From the NCBI GenBank assembly GCA_016722375.1, contig JADKJG010000013.1:1-61488 (forward strand): 61,488 nucleotides of DNA, in the 5' to 3' direction. A program made the translations under genes and the position numbers. Source of the stretch: Bacteroidota bacterium. Its GTDB lineage: Bacteria; Bacteroidota; Bacteroidia; Chitinophagales; LD1. Position 1 is the first letter of the stretch, and each line of letters starts with the position of its first letter. Below are positions 1 to 10,201 of the stretch, piece after piece. The notes beneath the pieces were generated by a model that was given only the letters and a program-made list of their open reading frames with translations, was not told the origin of the DNA and ran no database searches.

Positions 1-1
1 A

Positions 2-778
2 TCGGAGCGGGTGAAGGTGCAACTGCATCCAAATTCTACGGCAAGGATTAAGGAATTTGAATTTGATTTCGGAACGCTTGAAATCAAAGGACGCGGAGCG
101 AATGGAAACATCCTCACCAAGTTTCCGGTGCGCAAAATGGATTTGTTGGAAAAGGGCAAATCATCTATAGGTGGTATCAAACTTTGGTTTGATGAGAAAT
201 TTGGAAGGTTGGTGAGCGAGGAGAAGGACAAGAGCTATTACCTCGGCGAGTTCAACACGGGCGACCAGATTATTGTGGCCTTTAAAGATGGCAACGTGGA
301 GTTGACCAATTTTGAATTGACCAATAAATATGAACTGGATGAAATTTTGACGGTAGAAAAATTTGAGCCGGAGCAGGTGTACAGTGCGGTTTATTATGAC
401 GGCAACAACAAGGAGTATTACGTCAAGCGCTTCCACGTGGAGTTGAAGACCGAGAAGCTGAAGTCTTCGATTGTTACGGAGCATAAAGATTCCAAACTGG
501 CTGTGTTTTCTTCGCGCAACGAAGTGTGGGTGAAGTTCAACGTCCTGAAGGGCAAAAGCAAGGACAAATCGGAAGAGGAGGTGAGCCTGAGCAAGATGAT
601 AGACGTGAAGGGTTGGAAGGCGCTCGGCAACCGCCTGACGCAGCACAGCGTTACGGGAAAAGTGGCCGAGGAAATCAAGGCCGAAGAGCTGCCCAAGGAG
701 GTGAAGATAGGCACGACCATAGAACTGGAAGTAAGCCCCAAGGCCAAGAAGAAAGGAGAGCAAGGAGATTTATTTTAA
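2..778 (+). CDS. parC: DNA topoisomerase IV subunit A, C-terminal part (partial)
   Basis: The reading frame is open from base 2, so the 5' part of the gene lies outside the window. About 258 residues of the C-terminal region are present, including the STARIKEFEFDFGTLEIKGRGA stretch and GGIKLWFD, which resemble the Bacteroidota ParC/GyrA-type topoisomerase IV A subunit. The breakage-reunion domain with the active tyrosine is missing. The tail is Lys/Glu-rich (KAKKKGEQGDLF). The enzyme decatenates daughter chromosomes together with ParE. GyrA is the alternative, but the C-terminal region lacks clear GyrA-box repeats. Confidence 0.8.
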   Translation, partial: SERVKVQLHPNSTARIKEFEFDFGTLEIKGRGANGNILTKFPVRKMDLLEKGKSSIGGIKLWFDEKFGRLVSEEKDKSYYLGEFNTGDQIIVAFKDGNVELTNFELTNKYELDEILTVEKFEPEQVYSAVYYDGNNKEYYVKRFHVELKTEKLKSSIVTEHKDSKLAVFSSRNEVWVKFNVLKGKSKDKSEEEVSLSKMIDVKGWKALGNRLTQHSVTGKVAEEIKAEELPKEVKIGTTIELEVSPKAKKKGEQGDLF

Positions 779-860
779 ACCATAAATAGACAGTAGCCGT
801 TAATAAAGTTGTATTTGACAGAGGGAAAAGAGTTATTTATTTGATGTAAGCAAAAATTAC

Positions 861-1412
861 ATGAAAAACAGCAACTATTCCATTGAATACAGCGATGCTT
901 AAGTCACGGCTTGGGGTGGCTTTTCGATGAGGCAACAATTCTCTGAAAAGATAAAGATTCGGCAGTTCATTCAGACATTACCTATACCGAAGAGCACTAG
1001 TAATAACCGATATGAAGTTGAGGACATTGTAGAGAGCGTCCTGCTATCTGTTTGGTTAGGATGTTACAAATTTTCTCATACTCATGTGACTCATGTGTTG
1101 CGATTGGATGATACGCTGAAGAAAATATTCGGGTGGAAACAGCTCCCGAGCAATACCTCTTACAAACGCTTCTTCAAAAAATTTAATCAAGGCATCAATA
1201 ACGAAGTTTTTCCTGCCATACAACAATGGTTCTTTGAGCAGTTGCGGTTTGACAATTATGCGCTTACATTAGATTCAACGGCTATCCCTTGCTATGGAAA
1301 GCAAGAAGGCAATCACATCGGCTACAATCCAACTAAACGAGGCAGACCAAGCCATCATCCTCTATTTGCCTTTCTGGGCAATAAACGTATGGTGGTCAAC
1401 AGTTGGCTTTGA
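861..1412 (+). pseudogene. IS1380-family transposase, N-terminal remnant
   Basis: The frame starts at ATG 861 (MKNSNYSIEYSDA), meets a TAA at 900-902, and continues in the same frame as VTAWGGFSMRQQF to 1412. The continuation carries typical IS1380 N-terminal features: TLDSTAIPCYGKQEG, GYNPTKRGRPSHHPL and MVVNSWL. It stops right after the first catalytic aspartate region, and the rest of the DDE domain is absent. With one internal stop and a 3' truncation it cannot encode an active transposase. No clear terminal inverted repeat was found beside it. Confidence 0.85.
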
Positions 1413-1590
1413 GGATTGAAAGCAAATAAAAATTTGTAAGACACAGAGGCTATTTTCTATCACGTCTTTCCTTCCACAAAAAATGCGGGTTAGGTTCTCC
1501 TGAAGGAGGACAATCACCTACAAAAAAAAGATGAATCAATCGGTGGCGGGGGTTGAAAGGACTTGAAAGGTGAAGTTGCACCAGCTAATT

Positions 1591-1940
1591 GGTATGTATT
1601 CTTTGCAAAAAGTTATGTATCCCTCACCCAAAAGTATGTATCTCTGGCTAAAAGGTATGTACTCTCTGCCAAATAGTATGTACTATTTGGTCAAAGGTAT
1701 GTACTCCGTGCCAAAAAGTATGTACTCCCAGCCAAATGTTATGTAGCGCACGGCAAATGTTATGTACTCCCAGCCGAAAAGTATGTACTATTTGGTGAAG
1801 GGTATGTACTCCCAGCCAAATAGTATGTACTTCTGGCCAAATGATATGTACCCCCAGCCAAAAAGTATGTACTTTTTGGTGAAGGGTATGTACTCCCAGC
1901 CAAATAGTATGTACTTTTTGAGAAAGAGTACTTATTATTT
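1591..1940. repeat. Intergenic tandem array, 21-bp period, core TATGTAC
   Basis: The word TATGTA(C) recurs at 1593, 1614, 1635, 1656, 1677, 1698, 1719, 1740, 1761, 1782, 1803, 1824, 1845, 1866, 1887 and 1908, with a degenerate TAC at 1929. The step is exactly 21 bp throughout, with no slip over 16 units. Between cores lie about 14 variable bases, often CCCAGCCAAA or TTTGGTGAAG. Short open frames here arise because 21 bp is seven codons. They have no credible start or family and are not called as genes. Confidence 0.9.
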
Positions 1941-2533
1941 CAGCCTTTTGAAATAGCCTGTGGCTCACTTTAGGTGCTTTTCTTGTTAAAATGCATAGAA
2001 AAACGGTTCTATTGCAGTACTGTCCGGTAAAACTGTTGAAAGGGATATTTCAGCCATGCTTGCACAATGAAGCGATGCTTCAGTTTAATTTATTCTGAAA
2101 CCAACCTCCCCCCTCTCCGTCAGATTACGTCGGGAATAATTGAGGTTGTTGAATTGGTTTGGTGGATAAAAGGTCGTAAGAAGCGAAGGGGTTTCTTAAA
2201 AACTCGAACAGCTTAATGTAGCTTATTTCCCCACCGCAGAGTCTCCGTTTCGGGACTCTGCGTGAATGAAAGCACAAAACTAGCTTAGCGCAGAGTCCCC
2301 AATGCTTCGCAAAGGGAGACTCTGCTGGCGGAAGAGTTCCCTACAGTTGGTGGTCAGCTTGTTTAATAAGTTTAAATTACAAAAACAAACCTAAAGGGCT
2401 AGCGGAGGTGGATTTTTCTGCGGAAGCAGAAAAAGACGGAGGTGGAGGAGCATGAAGCGTAATGATGACTTTTTGATTGGAGGGCTGAGCCCGCCCTCTT
2501 GCGTTTAGGGAAAAGCTAAAATATGGCGGGCAA
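1941..2533. other. Gene-poor intergenic stretch
   Basis: No coding frame with family features was seen between the 21-bp array and the SSS transporter gene. The stretch holds the nested palindrome listed separately at 2236-2325. The rest shows no structure I can name. Confidence 0.5.
2236..2325. repeat. Nested inverted repeat built on GCAGAGTC
   Basis: Four copies of an 11-bp word alternate in orientation. GCAGAGTCTCC (2236) pairs with GGAGACTCTGC (ending 2325), and inside them GGGACTCTGCG (2252) pairs with CGCAGAGTCCC (ending 2299). The adjacent copies can also form two separate hairpins. This looks like a small palindromic intergenic element. No function can be read from it. Confidence 0.75.
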
Positions 2534-2614
2534 GCGCGAAGGATAGAGGCGGCATCCTTTTTCATCCTTTCATAATAAGCGAGTCGAAAAAGATATAGCC
2601 GAAAGCCTGACGCC
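2534..2614 (-). repeat. Dispersed intergenic repeat, copy 1
   Basis: Read on the minus strand, its ends match the plus-strand copy at 29037-29119. One shared end is GGCGTCAGGCTTTCGGCT followed by a TATCTTTTTC stretch, and the other is AAAAAGGATGCCGCC followed by TCTATCCTTCGCGC. The middle differs between copies. A GGCGCGCC-like sequence lies beside both. Noncoding. Confidence 0.75.
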
Positions 2615-2662
2615 AATCCCGGCGCTTTGGCCGGGATTGGGGGCGCGCCCAAATGATAAAAC

Positions 2663-4365
2663 TTACGCCGTTGGTATTTCCTTGTCTGGTTTCAGCAGTT
2701 TTTGGAGAATCAGGGAAAGGAGCATGACGAGGAGGCAGCCGATGAGGTTGAGCCAGAGGAAGGCGGTGAGGTCGGTGAGCCAGGCGAAGACGATGAAGGT
2801 TTCGGCGATGAGGGCGGCGTAGAAGACGGCGGTGCCGCGGACTTTTTGAGGTAGAAGGCGGTGAGGAAGATGCCGAGGATGGTGCCGTAGAAGAGGGAGC
2901 CGAGGATGTTGACGGCTTCGATGAGGTTGCCAAGTTTGCCGGCGTAGAGGGCGACGAGGACGCAGAAGAGGCCCCAGCCGACGGTGGTCCAGCGGGAGGC
3001 GGAGAGGTCGGTTTTTTCTATGCCGTGTTTATTGATGAGGCGTTTGTAGAAATCTACGGTGGTGGTGGAGGCGAGGGAGTTGAGGCCGCCCGCTGTGGAG
3101 CCCATAGCGGCGAGGAAGATGATGGCGATGAGGATGCCGACGAGGCCCACGGGGAGGTAGTTCATGACGAAGCTGAGGAAGATGTAGTTGGTGTCGTTGA
3201 TGTCGGCGGCGGGGTCGTTTTTTATCATCAGCTTGGTGACATCTTTGCGGATGGATTCTTCTTTGGTATAGGCTGTTTTTAGTTGTGTTTGTACGGCATC
3301 CACTGCTTGGTCGTCCTTGCTGTCCATAGCATGGAGCAAATCGGTGACGAGCAAAGTCTTTTGGGCATGGGTTTGGTTGAAGTCGGCTTCGAGGGATTTA
3401 TATTCTTTCTGGTAGGTGCTGTTTTCAATGCGGTCGAGTTCTACTTTATTGAAGAACAGGGGCGGCTGATGAAACTGGTAGAAGGTGAAGACGAGGGTGC
3501 CGATGAGCAGGATGAAAAACTGCATGGGGATTTTGACGAGGCCATTCATGATTAAACCCAAGCGGCTTTGAGAAACGGAACTGCCGGTGAGGTATCTTCC
3601 TACCTGCGATTGGTCGGTTCCGAAATAGGATAGTTGGAGGAAGAAGCCGCCGATGATGCCGGACCAGACGTTGTAGCGGTTGTTTAGATCGAAGGTGGTG
3701 TCAATGGCGTTGAGCTTGCCCATTTTTCCGGCAATGTGAAGTGCATCGAGGAAGCCGACCTGCTGGGGCAAGAGGTGGACGACCATGAAGGCGGCGACAA
3801 TCAGCCCGGTAAAGATGATGCTCATTTGCAGCATTTGGGTGTAGGAAACGGCCTTGGTTCCTCCATAGACGGTATAGAGAATGACCACGCCACCGATGAA
3901 TAGGGTGGGGTAGGTGATGCTAACGCCCAAAATGGTGGAGAGGACAATGGAAGGTGCATAGATGGTGATGCCGGTAGAGACGCCGCGCTGCAAGAGAAAG
4001 AGCGAGGAGGTGAGGGTTCGGGTTTTTAAATCAAAACGCTTTTCGAGATATTCATAGGCGGTATAAACGTTGAGATTTTTGAATACGGGGATGAAGCTGG
4101 TGCAAATGACAATCATAGCCAAGGGCAGACCAAAGTAGAACTGCACGAAGCGAACTCCATCGCTATAGGCCAGGCCGGGTGCAGAAAGGAAAGTGATGGC
4201 GCTGGCCTGTGTGGCCATGACGGAAAGGCCGACATGATACCAAGGGAGTTTTTTATCGGCCAGCAGAAAGCCGCTGATGTTTCGTGTATGACGGCTTTTC
4301 CATACTCCGTAAAACACAATGGTCGCCAAGGTGAGAAAGAGAACAATCCAGTCGGGCGTGCTCAT
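2663..4365 (-). CDS. Sodium:solute symporter (SSS) family transporter, frameshifted near C-terminus
   Basis: This is a polytopic membrane protein of the SSS family, which couples Na+ entry to solute uptake. It begins MSTPDWIVLFLTLATIVFYG and has about 13 hydrophobic helices. The features SVMATQASAITFLSAPG and FGTDQSQVGRYLTG are typical. A soluble stretch of about 70 residues sits between two helices in the middle. After FYLKK the frame breaks at the five-T run 2843-2847 (A run on the coding strand). One extra base would restore a hydrophobic helix ending at the stop at 2663. The start overlaps the stop of the small upstream gene (ATGA), so these genes are probably translationally coupled. The substrate is unknown. 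The neighbouring deacetylase suggests a sugar or amino sugar. Confidence 0.85.
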
Positions 4366-4493
4366 TCAAAGTATTTGGTGAAGCCATACAAAAGCAAGAT
4401 GACCGCTATCAAAACAATCAGCACCAAGGCATAAACATTTCTCCATTCGCCAAGAAATGGCGGTTTTTGTTCCTCTGGGGAATTATCGGTCAT
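4362..4493 (-). CDS. Small single-pass membrane protein (43 aa)
   Basis: The frame reads MTDNSPEEQKPPFLGEWRN and then one strongly hydrophobic helix (VYALVLIVLIAVILLLYGF). It starts inside the last codons of the PIG-L gene and its stop overlaps the start of the SSS transporter. It is thus tightly embedded in a three-gene operon. It may be an accessory peptide of the transporter, which is inferred from context only. Confidence 0.7.
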   Translation of the reverse strand: MTDNSPEEQKPPFLGEWRNVYALVLIVLIAVILLLYGFTKYFE

Positions 4494-6980
4494 TCGGCGG
4501 AAGGCTGAGCAGGTTGGCAAATAAGCGATAGGCACCGGGAACTCCGGCGGGCAATTCGCGGAAGAAAACCAAGCCGGTGTAAACAAAGTTTCCCTTGCCG
4601 AATTTTGCGGTAATCAGGCTTCCGTCCATCGGTTTTTCATTAGGGTCGTGCATGGAAAGGACGGTTTGATAGGCGCTATCGCGCTCGCTGGCAAAATAGA
4701 TCCTCGCTCTTGAATCCATCCCTTGAAATCATCTTCGGAGATTTTATTCGGGAAATTCAAGACAGGATGCAAGGCGTTGGTCATCTTGACTTCTGCGGTT
4801 TCGTCTGTGACCCGGTCGCGGGAGATGGTGAAAGGATAGGGGCCAATCTTTGAAAGGATGGGTCCGAATCGGTTATTGGTGTTGTATTGCACAATCAGAT
4901 TGCCGCCTTGTTTTATATAGGCCATCAACTTTTCATAATGCGCCTGAAGGCGTTCGTTTGTGTTGTATGCCCGGATGCCGGTCACGATGGCATCAAAGCC
5001 GGATAGAGATTCATGAGTCAGCGCGTTATCGTCGAGCATGGTTACGTCATAACCCACTTGCTTGAGACAGGCAGGAATGTCATCACCGGCACCGGGAATA
5101 TATCCGATATGGGTTCCGGCAATTTTCAAATCCGCCTTGACTAACCTCATCTCTGCATCGCTGAGGATAAATTGGTAGGGTATATGGTCGTATTCAATGC
5201 GCGCAATGCTTTTTGTATAAACTCCTGCTACGTCCTCGCCGAATATCTGCAAAGACGCGCTCAATGTTCCCTCGCTCTTTGCCGAAGCAGGGATAATATT
5301 TGCTTCGAGAACCACCTCTTCTCCTTTCTCTTTCAGATGGAATTCCTTGCTTTTCATTTCTACTTTCCAACCATCGCTCGCCCTTATTTCTAAAGCTCCA
5401 TGAACATCAGCGGTATTTGCCTTGATGGTAAACTGTACGGTCTTTGGTTTATTATCTCCAAACAACAAAACCTTTTCGGCCATGTTCACGGTTGCAGGAG
5501 GAAGAATTTCGAAGGGGCGGTAAACCTCTCCCTTCACGGGGTCGGTATATTTATAGGTAAGACCTCTTTCTATGTTCAAAACCAGCCCGTCTATTTCTAT
5601 TTCAAAAATCACCTTGGCAGCGAAATCGTTTTCCGGTCGGCCAATTAATGAAACATCGGGTACTTGATAGATGCCTATCTCATGCTTTTTATTCAACCAA
5701 TAGGGATTGGAATAGGCAGTATTGGCGGGAATCTTCACCGATTGTTTCCATGAAAGCAGTTCATCAGCCTTTAACTCCAACTTAGTAAGGCTGTCTGTTT
5801 TCCAAGGGAAAGTGATTTTATTGAGCTTCACTTTACTGCCATTTCGGTTCACCATCTGTGCGGTGATTTCTAATTCTTTTCCGGGAACCCCGATATAGTC
5901 CGCCGGATAAGCCTCCATCCATAAACCAGCGCAAGCGACGATGAGCGATTCGGTTTCTTTCATCTTTTGCTGTTTCCAGTTAGGGGACTCCTTTTTGTTT
6001 AATGGCAGAGCCTGAATTTGCCGATAAATGGCTGTCAGTTCGGGAAGAATTTTTTCGGGAGATTGGGGATTGTATTTTGCGATGCAAGCGCTGATGCTCG
6101 TCTCTATCTCGCGACCTCCTTCCAAACGATTCCAGCTTTGGTCAATGTTTTCAAACAAGGAGTTGACCGTCTTTCCTTTGATCTGTTTGAAATATTCCAG
6201 CGAGGTTCCTCTGGTTTTTGCCGAACCAAATCCCTGGCTTTTGTGCATCGAACGGCTCTCGGCAGCAATCTCGCCATAACTCTTGCCTAAGAGTGGGTTA
6301 TACACTCCTACATCAACTTTAATCTGGTCTTCGGAAGTAGTGTTTTTCCCTCCAAAGTTGAAGGTATTCCAGTATAGATATTTGGTTTCCCAAATGGTCA
6401 AATCCTTTAATTGCTCGGGGAAACGATCCGGCATTGCCGCCGCCTCAAAGGCCTCGGAAGCCAAGATGGCCGATGCCGTATGATGTCCATGACCCCCTTC
6501 GCCGGTGGTGGGAAAACGGCAGATAATCACATCGGGTTTGAACTGGCGGATGATACGAACCATATCTCCCAAGATGCTATCATGATTCCAAAACTTAAGC
6601 GTTTCTTCGGGGTTCTTTGAATAGCCAAAGTCATTGGCTCGGGTAAAGAATTGTTCGGCGCCGTCTATCCTCCGGGCAGCCAGTAATTCCTGCGTTCGAA
6701 TCAATCCCAATAAATCTCCTTGTTCTTTCCCTATCAAATTCTGACCTCCATCACCGCGGGTGATAGAGAGATAGCCGGTGCGCAGTTTTTTTTCGCTGGC
6801 CAGATAGGAGAGCAAGCGGGTATTCTCATCGTCGGGATGTGCAGCAATATATAATACTGAACCGACGGTGTTCAGTTTTTTCAAAGCCTGAATAATTTGA
6901 GAAGCATCGGGCTGAACTACTTGTTGCGCTTTCACTACCACCACGGAAAGCAGCAGAAGCCATATAATGTTTTTCGCCAT
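4483..6980 (-). CDS. PIG-L family (LmbE-like) deacetylase, large secreted form, frameshifted near C-terminus
   Basis: A signal peptide (MAKNIIWLLLLSVVVVKAQ) precedes a PIG-L deacetylase domain with the zinc-binding AHPDDE motif at about residues 47-52 and a second zinc ligand region GEGGHGHHTAS. The family removes N-acetyl groups from GlcNAc-type substrates. The long C-terminal part (about 500 residues) looks like beta-sandwich domains followed by a glutamine-amidotransferase-like fold (IVTGIRAYNTNERL). The frame shifts near 4700: WIQERG is followed in the other frame by YFASERDSAYQ, ending PPNDR at 4483. About 830 residues without the shift. It is first in an operon with a small membrane protein and the SSS transporter. 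Confidence 0.82.
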
Positions 6981-7294
6981 AAGGGCGGCAAAGTAAAAAA
7001 AGATAAAGCCAGAAGGTGTTAAGAGGTGATAATCACGGGCTTATGGAGGGTGAATGAATTTGTTGCAAAACAAGAGTATTGAATTTATTCGCTTTATTTT
7101 CTCTGCGTTCTCAGTTACTTTGCGGTATCTGCGAGAATGTATTCCTCCGGAAAAATGCGGCTAGATTAGAAGCTAATATTCTTATCGAGGTATAATTATG
7201 TCATCTTCCGAACAATTGTAGGCGCAGCCAGCGCCCCAGATGATGGAAGTAAACCATACCTTTACCTGGACTTCTTTTTAACCGCACTTTATTA
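6981..7294. other. Divergent intergenic region
   Basis: This lies between the leftward deacetylase operon and the rightward outer-membrane gene and must hold both promoters. No match to the TTTG-N19-TAnnTTTG promoter was convincing. No hairpin or repeat was seen. Confidence 0.4.
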
Positions 7295-8377
7295 ATGATG
7301 CAATTAATTATTTTCTACCCGGCGTGTTTCAGAAATCTTTTTTTGATTCTTTTCCTTACCTGCTTCTCCTCTCTTCTATCAGCGCAACGGTCTTCGTCCG
7401 ACACGACGTTTGCAAGAATACAGCGCATCTATGCGAATCGCCAATTAAATCTACAATACCTCGATAACTACCGGTCTTTTTCTGAGGTGAGCTGGATCAC
7501 AGCTCCTTATTGCGATGCCTTGGGTCCTAGGTACTATTTGTCCACTCTTCGGCTAACACCCTACTTCCAGGTGTTGGCGACCAAATGGTCAAGAGTGTCC
7601 GTCGCCTTCGAACCTAGAGTGAGCGCACGCATCATGCTCGGAACTTCCCATCCCGTGCGCACTCCCAGTTACAATCCGGGCTTCACTGTCTATTGCAGGT
7701 TATTAAACGATTCTACGCACTTGCTTTCTTTCGTCGGTTCCTTATTTCATCATTCCAATGGTCAAGATGGGCCTACCCTAGACAGCTCAGGGACTGCGCC
7801 GTTCCTGATGAACACTAAAAACGGAAGCTTTGCCACTAACTATTACACCTTGGGCTTTGCCTACGGGCAAAGTTTTCAACACCAAAAGCTCACCTTCCAA
7901 ACTAATAGTAGGATTGAAATCGAACATCACATTTTTGGAATAGACGAAGGTATGAAGCATCGCTTCGGGAATGTGCGTCTCAATATGAAATTTGGCACCA
8001 TTGTCCTGGGCCGCTATATTGAGAAAATTAAGGTTGGTAGAAAAAAATTTGCTGCTCTCCGCGAACAGCAACTGGTCGAGCTATTCCGCTTCACTGGAAC
8101 CATCAATCTTATTTTAGACAAATTTACAGGTCCACAGTCGGGTACCTTCGGCAGACGAATCAACCTCGAACTGGCTATCATGTATCGCTTTCCAGGTAGC
8201 CCCAATATGTCGGTCATGCTGGCAGGCGGTTATTACGGACAGGATCCTTATAACATTTACATGTACGACCGCTACGGATTTGTGCGCATCGGGTTTGCTA
8301 CTGGATTTTTTGTCTATCGCCTATCGCCCGATAAATTTAAAATCCCGAATGCGAGAAATGACTTGATTCTGAAATAG
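7295..8377 (+). CDS. Probable outer-membrane beta-barrel protein, weakly OMPLA-like
   Basis: A signal peptide ends near LLSAQ, followed by about 330 residues of alternating aromatic and polar beta-strand sequence. It closes with strands such as YGFVRIGFATGFFVYRL. The motif HHSNGQ followed about 25 residues later by FATNYY recalls the His/Ser/Asn region of outer-membrane phospholipase A. The second canonical motif is not clear, so phospholipase activity is only a suggestion. The ATG at 7295 gives a hydrophobic leader. It is a monocistronic gene. Confidence 0.5.
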   Translation: MMQLIIFYPACFRNLFLILFLTCFSSLLSAQRSSSDTTFARIQRIYANRQLNLQYLDNYRSFSEVSWITAPYCDALGPRYYLSTLRLTPYFQVLATKWSRVSVAFEPRVSARIMLGTSHPVRTPSYNPGFTVYCRLLNDSTHLLSFVGSLFHHSNGQDGPTLDSSGTAPFLMNTKNGSFATNYYTLGFAYGQSFQHQKLTFQTNSRIEIEHHIFGIDEGMKHRFGNVRLNMKFGTIVLGRYIEKIKVGRKKFAALREQQLVELFRFTGTINLILDKFTGPQSGTFGRRINLELAIMYRFPGSPNMSVMLAGGYYGQDPYNIYMYDRYGFVRIGFATGFFVYRLSPDKFKIPNARNDLILK

Positions 8378-8917
8378 GGTTAATCTTGAACAGATACTTT
8401 CTGGTCAAATTGGCTGTTGTTTTGACAGTAAGCCACAAGTTGTTTCTGCTTCCTATTGGTCGGTATAGGCTAGAGGATATTCCATTTTCTGCGCAGGTGC
8501 GCAATTTTTGAATTGGTACTACAAGAATTGCTGTACTTGCTTTCCAAACAGGGATATGAGCCAGAGATTCCTTCATATCATCCTCAACGAAGGACCCGGA
8601 GGTTTTGCCGTTTTGGACTTTGGACGATATAACTTGTCAAATGTCCAAGGACAATAGACAAATGGTCAAGGGCAATATGCCAATCGGAATGGACCCAAAG
8701 TGAAAAGGATAAAAAGGTATGTTGAATCTTTTAGCGGTAAAACGAAATTGTATGACTATTGCGGGTGGGAGGGAAGTTGGAATGAATTTTATGTTGCGCA
8801 ATATCAACTTATAAAACGCACCTTCGCGCCAAGTTTTAGCCACAAAGAGATATCGGACGTGAAATTTTTTATTATTCAAAACGTCTAACAGAGGATTGTA
8901 TAAAGAAATCCAAAGTT
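8378..8917. other. Intergenic region of about 540 bp
   Basis: I see no supported gene. A 62-residue open frame at 8700-8888 (+) has no recognisable family and no clear initiation signal, so it is left out. No strong repeat or hairpin was seen. Confidence 0.4.
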
Positions 8918-10201
8918 GTGGGCTTTAGCCATAAAATTACCTCTCTGGAAACCATCTCGACATCTCCGAAAACGCTATCGAGAGAAAAGGTAGCTATCTC
9001 TTCATTTGATTTTTGCCTGTATGATACTATCCTTGAAGTTCCGGTAGAACTTTGGGGCAAAGTGGTGCCGGAGGAAAACGTTCTCATGCATCGGGAATAT
9101 TTGCTTTCTCTGGAACAAAGTGAACGAGGTAAACTTGGCTTTCATTATTTACTAATTCTACAGGATGAGAAACCTGTCGGAGCGGTCTATTTCCAGTCGG
9201 TACACTTTGGCGGAGAGGGCTTAGCACATTTTATTCCTACCGGAGGGGATTCGTACGGAAAAAGATTGTTTAACAAGATTCTTGCCTTGGGGCTTGGCCC
9301 TATGGTGAAACTCATGGATATGAAACTGTTGGTGAGTGGTAATATTTTTATGACCGGTGAAAATGGAATCTATTTTCGTCCCGGATTAGACAAGGCAACC
9401 TGCGCCAATCTCCTTCGGCAAGCGGCAGAGAAGGTGGTGAAAAGGCATACAGATATTCGTATTATTCTAATATCCGAGTTGTCCTTGCCCCATTCCGAAT
9501 TTGATATTGACTTTAACCACTGTTCCTATCATGAAGTGAAGGCAGAAGCCGACATGAGCATGACTATTCCAAAAGAATGGAAAAGTTTTGATGATTATCT
9601 TCAGGCTTTATCATCCAAGTATCGTGTTCGCGCCCGAAAGGTTTATAGAACCACCGCACAGGAAGGCATCATTTGTCGTGAATTTCAGCAGGAGGATTTT
9701 GAAAAATATCGGGATCGTCTGTATCACCTCTACAATCAGGTGATGGTTCATTCTCAATTTAAACTGGCCATTCTTAGTAAAGGATTCTTTTCGCTACAGA
9801 AAGATATTTTCCCTACAAACTATCATTTGTATGGCTATTTCAGAGAAGGGCAGTTAATCGGTTTTATTTCCAGCTACCATTTTGGTCAAAAAATGGAAAT
9901 TCATTACTGCGGTATGGAACCAGAAACAAATCGTCCTTGCCATCTCTATCAAAGAATGATTTATGATATGCTTGATTTGGGAATCAGACAGGGTGTTTCT
10001 CAATTGCATTTCGGAAGAACAGCCCCTGAAATCAAAAGTACTATTGGGGCGGTGCCAACCCATAACTATGCCTATGTGAAACATCTCTCTCCGCTGTTCA
10101 ATTTGTTTTTTACTCCTTTCCTCGCCCGGTTTCTTCAACCCAAGGAATACGTGTATCGCAATCCATTCAAACGATTGGAAGATAGGGACGCCACTCTCTA
10201 A
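8918..10201 (+). CDS. GNAT-type / FemAB-like acyltransferase
   Basis: 427 residues starting at GTG 8918, as no ATG lies at a suitable place upstream. The C-terminal half (LYHLYNQVMVHSQFKLAILSKGFF, GYFREGQLIGFISSYH, LHFGRTA) resembles the BioF2/FemAB-like GNAT double-domain acetyltransferases. The N-terminal half shows a second GNAT-like segment (LLILQDEKPVGAVYFQ). Such proteins transfer acyl or aminoacyl groups to amines, often in cell-envelope metabolism. The specific substrate cannot be told. The next gene is convergent and its end overlaps by four bases. Confidence 0.6.
   Translation: MGFSHKITSLETISTSPKTLSREKVAISSFDFCLYDTILEVPVELWGKVVPEENVLMHREYLLSLEQSERGKLGFHYLLILQDEKPVGAVYFQSVHFGGEGLAHFIPTGGDSYGKRLFNKILALGLGPMVKLMDMKLLVSGNIFMTGENGIYFRPGLDKATCANLLRQAAEKVVKRHTDIRIILISELSLPHSEFDIDFNHCSYHEVKAEADMSMTIPKEWKSFDDYLQALSSKYRVRARKVYRTTAQEGIICREFQQEDFEKYRDRLYHLYNQVMVHSQFKLAILSKGFFSLQKDIFPTNYHLYGYFREGQLIGFISSYHFGQKMEIHYCGMEPETNRPCHLYQRMIYDMLDLGIRQGVSQLHFGRTAPEIKSTIGAVPTHNYAYVKHLSPLFNLFFTPFLARFLQPKEYVYRNPFKRLEDRDATL

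Noticed and set aside
1648..1968. Repetitive open frames over the TATGTAC array on both strands
   Set aside because: They arise because 21 bp is seven codons; no start signal or family, and both strands are open at once.
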